Assembly (NCBI RefSeq): GCF_020880695.1
Contig: NZ_JAJIWO010000012.1
Location: 1 to 39,835, forward strand
Source of the DNA: Mucilaginibacter sp. UR6-11
GTDB taxonomy: Bacteria; Bacteroidota; Bacteroidia; Sphingobacteriales; Sphingobacteriaceae
DNA length: 39,835 nt
Direction: 5' to 3'
Part shown: positions 39,584 through 39,835 of the stretch, in pieces
How the letters are laid out: each line of letters starts with the position of its first letter
How positions within the stretch are numbered: position 1 is the stretch's first letter
Notes under the pieces: model-generated
Seen by the model: the letters and a program-made list of their open reading frames with translations, nothing else
The model's database searches: none
What the model was told of the DNA's origin: nothing
Program-made: the position numbers and the translations under genes

Positions 39584-39732
39584 GTGTGAATTTTTATGCC
39601 ACAAAGGTCAATTTGCAATGTTAAGAGTATGTTAACTAGGTATTATCTTTAGTTCATTATGTTAACAGTAAGTAATTACGTGTCAAAAATTAAATTTTAA
39701 TTTAATTGCTATTTAATTCTAATGGCTAAACC

Positions 39733-39835
39733 ACCGCCTTTGGCGGTAGGTCATGGGTGGAGGCTATGCCAGAAACCACTATCTTAGTATTTGTGACGAA
39801 ATACAGGAAATTATCTCATAGCTTTTACTATTGTG
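39733..39835 (+). mobile_element. Possible IS200/IS605-like left end at the window edge
   Basis: A hairpin ACCGCC-TTT-GGCGGT (39733-39747) is followed 19 bp later by ATG (39766) opening a frame that starts MPETTILVFVTKYRKLSH before the window ends. VFVTKYRK resembles the N-terminal motif of Y1 HUH transposases, and such elements have subterminal hairpins. The match is short and the rest of the gene is not visible, so this is only a hint. The interval 39584-39732 holds the TonB receptor's upstream region and nothing else recognised. Confidence 0.25.

Overview
The window reads as chromosomal DNA of a Bacteroidota bacterium, most likely a sphingobacterium of the Mucilaginibacter/Pedobacter kind. 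This is an inference. It rests on a SusC/Oar-like TonB receptor, promoters with a TAnnTTTG -7 box, tRNA genes without an encoded CCA, poor Shine-Dalgarno use and Bacteroidota-type phage and integrase proteins.

Region 1 (265-16974) is a genomic island of about 16.7 kb inserted in the 3' end of a tRNA-Lys gene. A 22-bp core (20/22 identical) lies at both ends, paired AGGTYACCGA motifs lie just inside each end, and a tyrosine integrase sits next to the tRNA. A relic of a second integrase lies beside the intact one. The cargo is an envelope and redox-stress set: DUF302 protein, DUF2231-like membrane protein, di-haem cytochrome c peroxidase, two paralogous TlpA thioredoxins, a complete RND efflux operon (TolC, adaptor, permease, PII-like protein, DUF2892 protein), OsmC, rhodanese, a Crp/Fnr regulator and a second DUF2892 protein. 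Three promoters carry the same TAACnnnnGTTAC palindrome exactly 29.5 bp upstream of the -7 box, which ties the efflux, rhodanese-regulator and DUF2892-TlpA operons into one probable Crp/Fnr regulon. A Fic protein with an AbiEi-like N-terminus follows, preceded by four tandem 24-bp repeats.

Region 2 (16959-18493) is host backbone: tRNA-Lys(TTT), a Ycf48-like propeller protein, tRNA-Leu(CAG) and tRNA-Leu(GAG).

Region 3 (18498-36254) is a compact prophage-like cluster, mostly on the minus strand: small and large terminase, a tail-chaperone-like gene, tail proteins, tape measure, ClpP-like prohead protease with a scaffold-like tail, major capsid protein and a tail-tube-like protein. On the plus strand lie an S24-type repressor, a tiny membrane protein overlapping its stop codon, and a Cro-like regulator. 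Non-phage cargo is interspersed. Two genes end next to canonical -1 slippery heptamers (A AAA AAA and C CCT TTA), each followed in the -1 frame by a well-formed ORF with no usable start codon. I recognise no portal, integrase, replication or lysis gene, so the cluster is either defective or domesticated, or its missing parts are too divergent to see.

Region 4 (36332-39835) holds a large Oar-like TonB-dependent receptor and, at the edge, a hairpin with a possible start of an IS200/IS605-like transposase.
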